NCBI GenBank assembly: GCA_904066235.2
Contig: CAJFCV020000003.1
Span: 10,788,001-10,852,000 of the forward strand
Source: Bursaphelenchus xylophilus
Taxonomy: Eukaryota > Nematoda > Chromadorea > Rhabditida > Aphelenchoididae
Length of the DNA: 64,000 bases
Reading direction: 5' to 3'
Shown here piece after piece: positions 31,690 to 44,822 of this stretch (its first letter is position 1; each line of letters begins with the position of its first letter). Both the position numbers and the translations under genes were made by a program. The notes under the pieces are model-generated. The model had not been told where the DNA came from. It saw only the letters and a list, made by a program, of their open reading frames with translations, and ran no database searches.

Positions 31690-34301
31690 GCAAACCTCAC
31701 ATATGTTGGGTAATTGAGAACAGACAAACGGATTGAAATTTGTTTCGAAAAGCGCAGAAAATACAAAAATTGGCGGGGGTGGTTCGTACGCGGAAAACTT
31801 GGCATTTTGTCGAGAAAACTGGTAAAAATAAGGTAATATAGTAAATACAAGTTGATTGAAGGAGATTGTGGACCACGAGGGATTCAACGAAAGTTGGGTT
31901 GGTACAAAAACAACCTTCCTTCTTTATGGAAAACGGGCGAAAACAGGGAAAATTGGGGGAAGTGAAGAAAAATGAGACTTAATCTACATTATCACGTGTT
32001 TTGCGAAATCCCACGTCCAAAAAACAGCTCAAAATCTTTTAATATCTTTGTTAATGTCGCTGTGGTTCTCTGGTAACCCAATGGACGGTAGTTTTTAGTT
32101 CGAAAAAAGGCTTTGTAACAGCTTCATCCAGCTAATTGGTAGCTGTAAAAACTTGGTTTTTGGTCCAACGAAGAGGGTTATTACAAGGAAGTCGGGGTGT
32201 GAAAATATTTAGTAGAATATAAGGATTAGGGAAATGCAAAAAAAGTTTTCTAAAAGTGCACGGAATTTTGTAAAAAGTAAGGAAATACGAAAAGGTTGTA
32301 AAATTAAGAGCCTAAGGGAAGATCGATAGAAAAAATCAGAAAATCGCGGCAATTGGAAGGCGCTATAGGGGTAAATTATAGGGTAGTATAGTAAAGAAGC
32401 AGTTGGTAGATTGTCTATAGTAAAGCCTTTGTATAACGAATCACAAGAAACCAAAAAAATTTGCTTTTGAGGGGTCTTGTTAGCCGCTAGTTCATGGCCG
32501 AAAATTAACTCGCAACGCCGTTAAAATAGTTTGTTGTAGAAAGTTTTTGCCCCACTAACGTTTTTTAGTTCCATTGACCTTTAATATACTATAAAACAGC
32601 TAAAACTATGACTCTAATTTCCAGCGCCACACTTAAAGAAACTTCAAAACATAAGAAAACGACATATTAACGAAATAGCCCTCGTCTCCAACGCATTCGG
32701 AACATAAATCCGCATAAACTTGCCAAAACAATAGGTCCGCGCGATCGCCCTCAGACTTTGCATCCATTGCCTATTAGAAACGCGCCCCCTAATCTGTTTG
32801 GAATCGGTTTGTGCCCACTCCCCACTTTTTCTTCTTCTTCTTGCCCCCTCCGCCTCCTCGCGCCCCTGCCGTTTTGGTCAGCAGCGCGTTTGCAAAGGCG
32901 GGCAGGGCGAGAAAAGGCGCCGAAAGTCGCCGCTGATTCTTTGGCACTCGCGAAAACAAGGCTGATTTGGCGCCCTCCTTCTCTGCGCACTCTCACCGGG
33001 TAGCAGCGACTCTGCGTGTCGCGAATGGACGGAAGAAACGGGCGAATAAGTGGGTTGGGAGGGGGGAGATCCTTCCGGTTCCGAGGAAGGTGTTTATAGG
33101 CTTTATTAGCAATGTTGCGACATTCTGCGCGATTGTGGGGGTGATATTGGGGAAAGGTAAAATACGGGATCATATTGTGATGGTGTAACATTAGATATCA
33201 ACAAAAGATATAATGCTATACAATTGACGACAGTTACAACGAAACCTCTATATAACAGACAATTTAAGAGCTCGTAAGAGACGGCCTAAAATTTTAGCCT
33301 AAAATGCGCTTCTGCACAACAAAACCCTTCTATGACAAACAAATTTTTTAGCTTCTTTCGGGTCATTGTGCATAAGGCTGATCTCTATTTTACAATTTTT
33401 ATAATTATTTACTGGAAAGTTCTAACTTGTTAATTCAAAATAAGCTATATAAAAAACTCCCCTGCAACAAAGCCTCCCTATAACAAACATTTTCCAAGGT
33501 CCAAAAATCCAATTTTATGCCAAACTGAACCTTGGCCGACAGAACGGCCTCCGCCGGCAAAAAAGTCTCCGCCACGCCTCCGCGAATGTGTAAAACATTC
33601 GAAAATTAACCAAGACTTACAGACGACATATTAAAAAATGTGACAACACTAATTACATTCGCATTAAAGACCTCTGCGCTTTGTAACAAGATGTAATTTT
33701 CCAAAAAAAGACGTCAAATGTCTCCGCCGAAAAAACGTCTCTCCGCCGAAGCGAGAAAAAAATCTTTTACATATTGTAAAAACATACGACTTCAAATTTC
33801 AAAAGCAATTTAGATTTCTCAGCTAGCTGCAGGGAACGCAAAGATATTCGCAAATATATATTTTGTCAAAGATTTCTTGAAACATAATTTATAACGAACT
33901 AGTGTCTTGAGTCACAAAGTTCGCGACAACTACAAAACGCAAACCACAATACGCCAAATATTATGCAAAATTATATGTTATAAAACACCCTCAGACACTC
34001 AAATAAATGAAAAAAGAATACAAAACACTGTAAAAAGTGGTAAACTTGGAAAAAAAAGAGTCTAGCCCGGAGATCGCTCCAAAAAATTTTCTCAATTCTT
34101 ATGAAACAGCTAAAAAACAAAGAGAACGGTAAACAACGTTTGCAAAAATATATGCAAAAGCCAAAGCAAACAGAGAAATGATGAACATACTTGTAACATC
34201 AAGGGTACAATCTGCTGATAGTAAGAGGGAAATGCGACGGATTAAGCGCCTGGGGGAGAACTTGATTGAATATGCAAGGTAGTTTACTATGTTTATAATA
34301 G
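31690..34301. other. Non-coding flank upstream of the Gln-rich gene
   Basis: A GC-richer unique island fills 32740-33080 and contains a (CTT)n run near 32826. Family D copies lie at about 33236-33370 and 33470-33540, and CCGCCG-rich fragments like family F at 33540-33760. No exon is supported. Confidence 0.45.
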
Positions 34302-34564
34302 TATTTTCATAAAGAGTGTAGACTTTTTTCCGGGTTTTTTGCCGCCACCTCACAGTGCGATTTTGCTTTTGTCGCGGGAATTTTGATTTTCGCACAGTGC
34401 AAAATATGAAAATAGAAATGCACTGTGCAGGAAATTCAAAAATTTTTTTTGCACAGTGCCAGAACTTCAAAGGTTGCGTCACAGCAATGTTTTGATGCAC
34501 GGTGCGAAAACTAAAGATGCACAATGCAAAATGGCGACGAAAAGTCTACGCATTTTATGAAAAT
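34302..34564. mobile_element. Inverted-repeat element related to family C (C2)
   Basis: ATTTTCATAAAGAGTGTAGAC at the left and GTCTACGCATTTTATGAAAAT at the right are inverted. Four GCACAGTGC/GCACTGTGC-type motifs lie between them. A shorter relative is at 54055-54182. Confidence 0.65.
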
Positions 34565-34605
34565 TTAAGTTAGTAGTAGTATTTTACGAAATTTCAAGTA
34601 GATAT

Positions 34606-34755
34606 CAGTCTGTCGGGAAAATATTGAGCGCTCGCTGCGCCAACCGCGTCACTCAAGTAAAAAGCCATTTGATTTTGCCGCGACACAATTCATTTTCTTG
34701 GCGGCGATGCGATTTTCGATGCGACATTGTGCTCATTATTTTCCCGACAGACGGA
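34606..34755. mobile_element. Family A MITE
   Basis: 150 bp, TCAGTCTGTCGGGAAAATATT to CCCGACAGACGGA, TA on both sides. Confidence 0.75.
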
Positions 34756-34759
34756 TACA

Positions 34760-35130
34760 GAAAAGCCTCAGTACAAAGAAGCTTATATAGTAAACAAGAA
34801 CTGTCTATAAAAAACAACTTCAGGCGTCTTAAGAGTCAATTTTAGGTCAGAATAAACTTCTGCACAACAAAACCCCTCCATAACGAATAAATTTTTTTCT
34901 TTCCGGGGGTTTTATTGTGCAGAGATCTGTCTGTGTTTTGCTGTCTTTACTGAGTAATGTAGAGCAAAATAAAAGGTTATATAGAGTAAAGAAGCAATAC
35001 GACAAGCTCTCGTACAACAAAACTTTCTATAGCACACAAAAAAAGAGGGGTCCTAATAGTTACTTTGCAGCAAAAATCTCCGCAGAACGAAACTATTGCA
35101 TAACAAACACATTTCTTACAAAGCACTGTA
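34760..35130. repeat. Two family D copies in series
   Basis: GTCTATAAAAAACAACTTCAG, CTTCTGCACAACAAAACCCC, then TACAACAAAACTTTCTATAGC and GAACGAAACTATTGCATAAC. Both follow the family D order; ends are not sharply defined. Confidence 0.5.
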
Positions 35131-35571
35131 TACCACCACAACTATAGCCCAACATATCTCAACACAAAAGCCTCGTGTTCTCCCGCTACTTCCATTCCTC
35201 AACCCACATTGATAAGCACATGTTTTGGTCAGAAACAGAATTTTCGTGACAAAACGAGAGTCGATCAGACCTTTCCCCGTTTCCCCCCTTCTCTCCGTCT
35301 CCGCTTTCTCTTCGTTTTTTTGGGACTAGCCATTCGCTCGTTTCCTTCCTTCTCTCTCTCTCGGATCAAACAAATCCGAGGCAATCAAAATTTTGGGGAC
35401 TGCAGGCTCCTTGCGTCTTCGTTTCACGAATCATCTGGCTGATCTTTGAGGTTTTGCGGTTTTGGAAGGAGAGGAAGTTAATTTACAAGTTGTATTATAC
35501 ATCAACTAGCAATGAAGAGAAGAATAAGTGTAAAATACGAAGTAATCGGTAAGGTTGCTAACAAAGAAATA
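35131..35571. other. Pyrimidine-rich unique DNA
   Basis: The stretch 35270-35370 is strongly C/T-rich (CCCCTTCTCTCCGTC, TTCCTTCTCTCTCTCTC). No gene is seen. Confidence 0.4.
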
Positions 35572-35718
35572 TCGGTCTGTCGGGAAAATAATGAGCACTC
35601 TGTCGCATCGAAAATCGCATCACCGCCGAGAAAATTAATTGTGTGGCGACAACATCAAATTGCTTTTCACTTTTACACCTATGTGATCGGCTCAGCGACA
35701 GAGCCCTCCCGACAGACT
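35572..35718. mobile_element. Family A MITE
   Basis: TCGGTCTGTCGGGAAAATAAT to CCTCCCGACAGACT. The right arm lacks the CATTATTTT part present in other copies. Confidence 0.65.
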
Positions 35719-37992
35719 ATACAGTCAAGTCTATGCACTAGTCGGGCCAAAACAGCCTTGAAATTTTTTTCGCACAGTGAAACAACTTTTCGCAACACAC
35801 GTCAAGACTTTTTGGCCCTTTTAATACAAGGAACTGCAAAAAATCAAAAAAAAAGTGTTCGTTATAGAACGTTTTTGTTCTACAGACCCTCATTTTTCTC
35901 TAAAATCATCTTTTAGGCCTTGTAAAATTGTTCGTTTAGTTTTCTGTCCGAAGGTTCCACTTTTTCTTCGCTTTTTCCAAACTCTTGAAAGCACAACTTT
36001 TACAGCAGTTTTTTCAACAACGCCCTTCCCGCAGATTCCACTTCTCCATGCGTCCCTAAAGCGTTCCGAAGCCGTTCCTACGGTATCGTTTGCACTTCCT
36101 ATTTACTGTCCATTCTTCGGCCTTCCTTATTACCGAAAACATCAAGGACATTGAGCCATAAAAAGCCGCGACTTTTCTCTCTTCATTGCCTCGCGCTCCC
36201 CTCGCCTAAACACTCTGCCGTCGGTCGCGGCAGGTCAGGTCGGTTGGTCAAAAAAAGAGACGAAAGCTCGAGTCCGGCACTGTAAGCCTGCTCGTTTACA
36301 GGCGTCGAGAGAGAGGGGGGACTGAGGTAGAGTCTGTGTGATCTCTGCGCTTTCTCCGGCTCCCCCCAACAGATCGAGTGTCCATCCCCAAAAACAGAGT
36401 GTTCCGAGGGCGAGAAATCGGAGAAAGGAGGCTGGGATGGGCGGCTGATCGGTGACGGAGTGTGCCAAGTATTGTGGCGCGCTGGTGCCATCGAAGGAGC
36501 GGAGGGTAAAAAAAAATGAAAGAAACATTGTGATTTCGACACAAAAGGTGGTCAATACCGCAAATGGAGATAGAGCCATGCCTCTGTATAGCAAATCGCA
36601 AAGGAACTAAAGAATAGATTTGTCATCAAAGGGTTCGCTGTGTAGAGGTTTATTTCACCCTCAAAATGACCCTTGAAATCTTTATTATGTCTCGTTATAG
36701 AGGGATATTGTTATACGAAAGTTTTTGCACGAAGGTTCCACTGTATGTGACAATACACAAAATTTGTGAAAAGACCTTGGCAAGGAAAAAACAAGCGAAA
36801 AAATGCTTGTTGTTCGAAATCTCATGTAATAATACCCCTCGCCCTCTTACCAATTCGAAAACAAACAACAACTGCTATAAAACTCCCAAAATTAACCGTT
36901 AAACAACAACGCATTACACAAAACCAAATTTGCACCCCATCGCCCCGGTCCGGAACCAAAATTTCATCGGCAAAGCCTTTAAAACGACTTCCCCGTTCAG
37001 CGTGATGCCGAAAGTGACCAGTGATCACCGACGATTCGGGAAGCGGAGCATCAATCAGCGCTCGATGAGCGTGCCATAAACAAACAAGAACGAACGAATG
37101 GGGGTTGTTTACCGAAAAACAACGGAAGGAGCCGGGCCCCGGCTTCTTCATTAATTATAAAATCAGAGAATCGGAATTAAAATCTGTTGAGGCCGGATGG
37201 GTTGTGACTACTGTCTAGACTATTAATAAGATGAAAAATAATTAAATTGGGAAAGGTAATTCCATGTAATTTGCTACGGAATAAACATACGGACCGAGCG
37301 ATTTCGTATTCGCCGAATTTCTATGGAAAAATCGTAGTCATGACTAATGGAATATACAGTCCAAGACCTGCAGATTGAGTGAGCGCTCCTTCGCCCCCAA
37401 AAAAACAAGCGCCACATTTGGTGGGGATCGCGATAAACATGACGGTCAGTACGCAAATCCACCGCCTCGCCCACCCGCGGCAGCCGACTGTCGGGTAAGC
37501 GAAACGGGGCAGGCAAGTCGATCGCTTTACTCGCCCCTTATGTTTTTCTTCCGATTTTCGTCGATTTTTTGCCCGTCTCTTAGGGGGGTTTCGTTCCATA
37601 CTCCTGCTGACCCCCTTTTTTATCCACATAGCCTTGGTGCTGCGGCGGCGACGACGACGACTTCTTGCCTCCATCGCCACCGCCGCCTCCTCGTTCCGTC
37701 GTCTTCGGGAGGGCCCCGACTGATCAGGCCCAAATCGAGGCAAACGCGGGGATGGGGAGTGAGAAGAGAGTGTTAAATAGTCCCTTCGACATTCAGCCCC
37801 AATGGACGGGGAGCCGCGACAAAACGGGTGTTGGGGCAAGAGGAGGTGGAATCAATAGGATAAAGCTCCACCGTACACCTTGTGTCATTGTTGACAATCA
37901 GCGTTGGACAGTGTAGCAGACAGTCGGTTTTGAAGGCTTCTACTATTGGCCTTGCAACCTAGATAGACCGCCTATACAGCGACTTGCGGAAT
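35719..37992. other. Gene-poor DNA with GC-rich islands
   Basis: GC-richer unique islands at 36170-36500 and 37380-37860 (the latter with a short GACGAC run) alternate with AT-rich DNA and family D traces (36560-36740). The several open frames here overlap on both strands and have no splice support or family likeness. Confidence 0.4.
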
Positions 37993-38052
37993 ATCAGCCC
38001 GTCGGGAAAATAGTGAGCGCAATGTCGCTGCGCCGATTGTGTCGCTGAAGCG
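37993..38052. mobile_element. Half copy of family A MITE
   Basis: GTCGGGAAAATAGTGAGCGC to GTGTCGCTGAAG matches one arm only. Confidence 0.6.
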
Positions 38053-40318
38053 ATATCCCCACCTCGCAGAGCAACCAATAGCGTGAAGAGCCGCGTGTCT
38101 TATTTTCTGCTACGTTCATCTTGCCGTCTACTAGAGTGTAATTGATGATCTCCCGCTACGAGCCGGTGCCGAGAGTACGGTACGAAACCCCGGGCCGAAT
38201 TCTCGCGAAAGAGGTGAAATGTTGTTCCAAGTCATCCTCCTCGCCCGGCGGCCGCTCACTCTCCCCGAAAATGGAGGGAAACAAATTGGCCGCAAGAAGG
38301 CGGACGAGCAGAATGGAAGGCGAGGCAGAAAAGGTTGCAGATCCGCCACGAGGGTTTTTGTGGGCCCGGAAAACGGAGGTCACATCGCATGGGCAGGGCC
38401 TGAAGGTCGAGCGGGCCCGGCTACTCCACTTACACGCCCAATCTGCCAAAGGCAAAACCAGAAGCGGGAAGTGGAGATTGTTCAAAACAACGTGCAATAT
38501 CACAGACTATACCTGATGGCTCTTAACCCGCCATTATACTCGAATCGCAAACACACCAAAGCCCGCATAAAATTGAATATTGAACTGAACAGTTTAAAGC
38601 GAATTCTGATTAGGGCGAAAGGCGCAATAAACCCCCCACCCGTATCACTTTCGATTGAACACGTCGGAAGAAAGGGAATTGCATTTTCTGAGCGTTCCTT
38701 CAACGCCGCGTCATCGTCTCTTTTCGAGTTGATTTGGCGTTGAATTAAAAAATTTTGGAGAGCAAAATCAAGTGATCAGTAGGTCAAAGAAAAATTTGTT
38801 TGTTGGTTGCAAAGTTGACGTGGAGATTTGGGAAAAGAAACAGAGAAAAATGCTCTCTCGCTGTGGGAATGGACCCAGAACAAAGCTGGACAAGGAAAGA
38901 ATGGGAAGGATAAAAAAATCGCTGGAGCAAAGCTTTTTTATAACGAATGATTTTAAGATTACCAAATACAACTTTAGGACAACTCAAGACGTATACAACG
39001 AACCGCTTCTGTAGCGAATAAAACTTTTTCGTCCTTGGAATTCGTTGTAAACTTTTTTCTTTATGGTCCCGAGGGGCCACGAAGCAAAAAAAACTCGTAT
39101 ATAACGAAACCTGTCTACAACAAAAAATTTCAGAGGTTCAAAAAAGTAAATTCGGAGTCATAAACAGGATTTCCAAAATTTTGTTGGATGCGTTTGGAAG
39201 TTCTTTTCACGTGATTTGCATGCATGTTTTGATCCGCCCAGCGCAAACAGAAAAAGAGCATATAAACAAAACGAACGTCATGCCTTTGATTCCTTCGTCA
39301 GAGCAAAAACATTTGGTTATCGAACGCTTCAAAGCCGGACCACCCATAGCCGCCCAAATCACAGTCTAATTTTGTAATCAAGATTAATAAAGCGACGTCC
39401 ATGTTGCAAAACAAAAATATCAGAACCGACGCGAGACCCGGGATCTCTGCGAATAACAGGTATAACCAAAAACAAAAAACAACACCAAATGTGAAAACAA
39501 CCGGGGTTTAAGCCCCGTACAGTAGCCCGCCTGCGGAAAGATGGCCCTTTGCCCGCGGGGCAATTTATTTGATTAGAAATACGAAAATAGTCTGGGGACG
39601 TGCACATTCGCAAGTCGAGTGCTTTTGTAGCCGTGAACCATTTCACAAGCTCGAAGTTCGCGTACCACGCCGGTTTCGCTCTTCCTTCGTGATTGTTGTG
39701 GCGCCGCGAGGGTTGTAAAAGCGGCGGTAAACAAGGATTCCACAACGAACCCGCATCTTCGCGTTTCCGAACTCGACCAGGAGTCCAGAAACACGGCGGC
39801 GAACGGGGATGAAGCGCGTACGGAAGAAAAGTGGAAGGCCCGGTCTTCGGGATGGAAATAGTTTGCCCGAAACGGAGGGTGCTCTTCCGTTTTCGGCCGC
39901 TCGATGTCTTATTTTGCCTCATTTTTGCGAGGAGAAGGACCTTCGCCTCCTCATGCGCCTCCTTTTCGCAGTTTAAAGACAAAAAGATCAGTGCCTCAGA
40001 AGACCAAGTCCAACACGGTTCCGAGCGTGTGTGTGTCTGTGGGTGTGTGTGTGGTGTGTGAAGCGTTTTGGAAGTAGCGGGGCAGGAGGAGGAGTGCGGA
40101 ATTTCGGTGGTTCCGAAGGGTCGTCGAGACAAGGCGCCGCAGTGTTATAAAAACTATAAAGAGGGGACTCGGTGGTTAAGGATGGATGGACGGAAGAGAG
40201 GGCTCGGCTTTGTTTCAAACAGTAACTTATAGACCAATATAACAGTCATTATGATTACTGTGTGATTACAGATTACAGTCAACCATCTGCACAGCAAAAG
40301 GGAATGACAAACAAATTA
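38053..40318. other. Gene-poor DNA with GC-rich islands
   Basis: Islands lie at 38130-38480 and 39550-40200, a family D copy at about 38990-39150. Long open frames in the islands (for example 39359-40132, minus) read as low-information Arg/Pro/Ser-rich text, consistent with base composition rather than a gene. Confidence 0.4.
40022..40060 (+). repeat. (TG)n microsatellite
   Basis: An imperfect run of GTGTGTGTGT with two single-base interruptions. Confidence 0.8.
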
Positions 40319-40479
40319 TCAGCATGTCGGGAAAATAGTGACCGTCGCGACGCGTCGCATCGAAAGTCGCATCGCCGCCGAGAAAATGAATTGTGTCGCG
40401 GCGAAATCAAGTTGCTTTTCACTTCAGCGACGCGATTGGCGTAGCGACGTTGTGCCCATTATTTCCCCGCCAGGCTGTC
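40319..40479. mobile_element. Family A MITE
   Basis: TCAGCATGTCGGGAAAATAGT to CCCGCCAGGCTGTCA; both termini are diverged, so this is an older copy. Confidence 0.65.
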
Positions 40480-43400
40480 ATATGCGTTATACAAGGTGCC
40501 GTTTCTACAGCAAGTTTTTATTCCGACCCAAAATTAACTACCGCAACCTCCGAAATTGTCCGTTATAGACAATTTTTGCTGTGCGCCAACCTGTTGTACA
40601 GAGGTTTGACTGCACTAGTAATCATAAGACCCTACTACCCGAATGACGATCTCCACATACGAAAAACTCATTTCAACCCTTCCATTCTCCTCTCCGACTT
40701 TCAAACCGAAAAGAGGCGAAAACGATGACAGAAACGAATCCGGAGGCAAAAAAACACCGGCGCCGGATTTTTGAGCGAGCAGTGGACGGAGGGGAGGAAA
40801 GAAAGGGGAGAGAGAGGCAAGGGTTGCGGGCTGACTAATAAGGGCCGTGATCTCCTTTCCCCTCCATATGAAAAGTATCCCTTTACACAGTTAATTCTAC
40901 GTTTTCTGCACGAAACACGGATCCGGGTCAGACGCCGACGATCCGAAAGCGAATCTGACGCGAAAGAAACGAAACAGCTGTACCGTACGATCGTTGCAAC
41001 AAAAAAAGACTCGTTGCAACAAGGCTTGGCGCTCCGGCGAAACACTTGTGATCGGTTGCCGAGAACACTGTCCGGTCAACGACCTTGATGGTATCACACC
41101 GTTCGCAAGACAACAGTGGAGCGGGGGAAAAGCGAACGCCTGAAGGAGAGCATGTGATCCCCCGGAAGACCCTTTTTTCAGCATAAGAAAATATTTATTG
41201 AAACAAATAAAAATGGAGCAAATGGCGGCGAGAGGAGTTCATAACCCTGCAGCGGTTCGAACGGTGATCTGGAGTTGGAGAGATGTGGAAGAAAGCGAAA
41301 AGAGGCTCTTAAGACTGTTAATAGAAATGTAATTGTTAATGGGGGTTACTATATGGGAACATCAACGACTTCTTGATGGGTCAGCAGAGTTCGAGAGGTC
41401 TAGCTTAAATGGGTTGTAACAAAGTTGTAACAAAAAATTACTGTAGGAAAAGGTCACCCTAGCTAATTTTGACGACCGTAAAAGCCTTAAAACACACAGA
41501 ATTTTGGTCAGACATAATGTCAAGACTTCTGGCCCCCATATTACAATAACCCCGCATACAACAACACCTCTATATAACAAACAAACGAAGTCAGATAACT
41601 CGACCCTAGGGCAATTTAAACCTCTATACAACAAAACCTTTCCATAACGAATAGATTCTTGCAACTCGTTCTACAGAGGTGTGACAATGTTAATATCTAC
41701 CACCCACCGTCCCGCTTCCATCCCCACGTTTCCATTGAACCGCGCATGTAACGCGAATGATCAAAGACCAAGAAAAAAAGTTCCTTAGAAACCAGACAAA
41801 CTCAGAACCGAGGCAATAACCATGCATCAAAAGTGTCTGCACACCCCTCCTCTCCCTACAGCGGTAAAATGATTACATCGTCTGTGAAAAACTACAACCC
41901 GCCAAACAAATATTATTTGGATTAGAGGCAAATTATCATCGTATAGACGGTATTGTCGCGTCAAAACGATGTGATGACTATAAATATTAAGTGGTAAAGT
42001 CCAAATGATGATATCAAGCCGTTAAACATGAACTTAAAATGCGCGTCGTAAAAGTTTGGGGATTGGAATTTGAATGGAGAGAAATCGCGAGATCCGCGTC
42101 GAAAATTCCACAACCGTTTTTTTCGTGTTTGAAGAACCGCCGGTTTTATTGGAAAACGGGAGTAATTTACCTTTGAGCGGCGCATCCTCTACCACACAAC
42201 CTCTTCCACCCCCAAAATGGGGGAGCACTGAAACAAGGCCGTGGGAATTTCGAATACCCGCATTCCGGGCGTACGTAACGCCGCGTAACGAGAGCATAAT
42301 CAATGCCTTACCTGGAACTGGAACGGAGTCGGGCTGAAAACACCTGTCGAATAACCGGAAGTCAACACAACTTCAGGGCAATTCCGAGGGCGCTTTTGTA
42401 GATTTAATGCTGAGAAATTGGAGGAGCTTGATGTGTGGCGCGAATGGGAGACATTAACTATCTGAAAGTGGTGGGTTTTTTTGGGGGAGCAAAAGTACGA
42501 ACTTGATATCTCCGCGCAATATTAACACAGACAGTGATGTTCTGTACAAAGAACTTTTTTAAACAGAACACTGTTTATAACGACCAATTCTAGAGTTCTC
42601 AAAGGCCAATTCGAGGTCAAAATGAGCTTCTGTAGAACGAAACTCTTCTACATCAAATAATTGTTTTGCCATCTTTCGACTCATTGGACTTAGCTAACGC
42701 CTGTGTAGGTCCCAGTAACGCATTTTACTCAAATCACAGTAGCATCATAATACATGGCATATATTTACGTACATACAATAAATAATCTTCGCAAAAAGCC
42801 TTGATCAGCTTATAAAAATTTTAGCTTCAGCTTTGCAAAAGTAGCGGAGGGATTCAAAGATCCGTACCGACGAGATAGTGCGCAAAAAGTGGAGAGCAGT
42901 CAAAGAGCAACGTGCAACATGTTTTTGGCCATATTTTTGCAAATTCCACGTAGAAAAAAAATATTTTTTAGAGAACGCTTGCTTATTACACTAGAAAGAA
43001 AAGGACAACTGAAAAAAAGACAAGTCAACGTTCTACCGATAAAAAATACTTCGAATTTCAGGCAAAGTTTTGATCAAAAATTTTTAATTTTTTCTCCAAA
43101 GCGCCACTCAGAATCCTACTATCAGAAAAAGCTCTGTATATCTAACTTCTATGCTACAGAAGCTGCCCATTACAAACTTTTTCAGAGACCCCACAACTCA
43201 ATTTTTTGCCAAACGAATCTACGTCTACGTTGTACTACAAAGCCCTTCTATAACGACTAATTTCTCTGATCCCTTGCGATTTCGTTGTATAGAGGCTTCG
43301 TTAACTCAATCTTACTCCAAAATCCCCCCAATCAACCACTTTTTATGTTCTACTTTCCCCCATAATCTCTACCCACCCCAAACAACAAGCTCCCAAACAA

Positions 43401-43800
43401 ACTGGTAAAAACCGCAGGCTCGAAGACGCAAAACAACCGCGCCCCGTCATCTCCTGGTCCTGTTTTTATTTATTTCCTCGCCCCGAGTACAGGTTGAACA
43501 CTCCAAAAACGAAGAAAAAATACGCTCTGTTCGAAAACAAAACGGTCGTTATTGTAAGCGGCGGAAATGGGGATGGTCGGAGAATAAGGCAGACAAGATC
43601 TTGAACCGAGCAAAAAACAAGATAATAGTCTCGGCAGCGACTTAATCTGTTTGTTGTTTTTTTGGGGAAGATAGGGCACAAGGAAGCCATGGGAATTGAG
43701 ACGACGCCGACCGTAAGAAGTCGGCCACGGTGGAGTGGAGCTACTTCTACTCCGGTCAAGTGGAGCCGTTGTACAGCAAACCGCAAGGAAAAAAATGTTT
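40480..43800. other. Gene-poor DNA with repeats and islands
   Basis: Family D copies lie at about 40490-40615, 41545-41690, 42540-42700 and 43130-43310, and a family E fragment at 42830-43060. Unique GC-richer islands are at 40740-41160 and 42060-42360. No exon is supported. Confidence 0.45.
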
Positions 43801-43805
43801 GTTGT

Positions 43806-43983
43806 TGTGAGGCGGAACGACCGAGCTTCGAGGATTTTCCCACGAGGAACGATCTACATTTATTCAAATTTGATTGTACTTTCCTACGTGGGGCTTCCCT
43901 ATAAAAGGGCCTCCTTTCCACTGAATAAATCACTTGACTCTTGAGCGTCTTGTCTCGTTACTGGGTTGTCGGGCCTTTGGACA
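43806..43983 (+). mobile_element. Solo LTR with GTTGT target duplication
   Basis: 178 bp starting TGTGAGGCGG and ending CTTTGGACA, flanked by GTTGT at 43801-43805 and 43984-43988. It contains CTATAAAAGGGCC (TATA box) about 100 bp into the element and then GAATAAATCAC (poly(A) signal), as an LTR should. A second copy in opposite orientation is at 55722. No internal retroelement sequence adjoins it, so it is a solo LTR. A 5-bp duplication fits Ty3/gypsy or BEL/Pao types. Confidence 0.8.
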
Positions 43984-43992
43984 GTTGTGCTA

Positions 43993-44179
43993 GTCGGTTC
44001 GTAAAATCGCTGGAGTGATTTCTGCGAAATGCAGTGTGAGAAAACAAAAATTTGCTTTGCACTGTACAATTTCATGCTTTTTGCACCGTGCAATAGGCTT
44101 TTCTAGGCTGTCGTTCGTAACTTGACTTCTTCTGCACAGTGAAAACACCAAAAATTTCTCCAGCAATTTGCGAACAAAC
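43993..44179. mobile_element. Family C MITE
   Basis: GTCGGTTCGTAAAATCGCTGG to CAGCAATTTGCGAACAAAC with TA flanks. Internal GCACCGTGCAATAGGC and CACAGTG motifs are present. It starts a few bases after the solo LTR duplication. Confidence 0.7.
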
Positions 44180-44426
44180 TAGTAGAAAGGTTTCTTTGTA
44201 TAGAGGTTTATTTTGGCACAATATTGATTTTTATGTCTTTGAAATCGTTTGTTACAGACAGGTTTTGTTGCTGGCGAGTTTTACAAAAGTTGTATAATAA
44301 CGTATAATACTTATTTTTCAAAAATTATTATACTTATTTCAAAGCTTCAAACCCTATGAAAAAGGGATTGATTTAGGCGTAAGATCGCACAATATACCCC
44401 CAAGACCATGAGGCCGTACTTTTCCG

Positions 44427-44581
44427 TTCGCAAAGTAGCTGGAGTGGTTTCTGCGACATGCATTGTGCGAAAACAAAAGTCTAATTTGCACCATGCAATA
44501 GGCTTCTTTGGCTTGTCGCTAGCTCCCTGATTTTATATGCGCAGTTCACGTCGCCGAAATTAGTCCTTTACGAACGTTCTA
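44427..44581. mobile_element. Family C MITE
   Basis: CCGTTCGCAAAGTAGCTGGAG at the left; the right end (CGCCGAAATTAGTCC, ACGAACG) is partly eroded and runs into the family B element. Confidence 0.6.
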
Positions 44582-44822
44582 CAGTGAGGGACCTGATCCA
44601 GTGGCAAAAAACGTACCATTTTGCATCCGGGAAGTATCAAAAATTTGGCAAAATGCCTCCCTCTCCGACTAAAAAACTCCGGTTTGAACTGCTTTCCCTC
44701 AGCGCGCGCTTTTGAAATCTGAGTTTTTTTTTACTTGGGGAGGGAGGTAGTTTGGCTGCATTTTTGATACTTCCCGGATGCAAAATGGTACGTTTTTGCC
44801 CAATGGATTAGGTCCGCCACTG
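44582..44822. mobile_element. Family B MITE, reference copy
   Basis: 241 bp from CAGTGAGGGACCTGATCCAG to GGATTAGGTCCGCCACTG, with TA flanks. The arms carry TTTGCATCCGGGAAGTATC and inverse, and AGCGCGCGC lies near the centre. This is the uninterrupted form against which the split copies at 21212 and 55517 are read. Confidence 0.8.

Noticed and set aside
32640..32772. Possible first exon MDAKSEGDRADLL upstream of the Gln-rich gene
   Set aside because: No donor in the phase needed to join the next exon without a stop; trans-splicing at 31688 explains the start better.
36323..36345. let-7 seed-like TGAGGTAG in a GC-rich island
   Set aside because: No complementary strand that could form a miRNA hairpin is found within about 80 bases on either side, and the sequence after the seed does not match the let-7 family.
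39359..40132. Minus-strand open frame of 257 codons
   Set aside because: GC-rich island composition keeps several frames open on both strands; the translation has no domain-like order and no splice signals.
43670..43944. Open frame that recurs at 55773-56138, looking like a conserved short protein
   Set aside because: The shared part is the solo LTR read through, not a gene.
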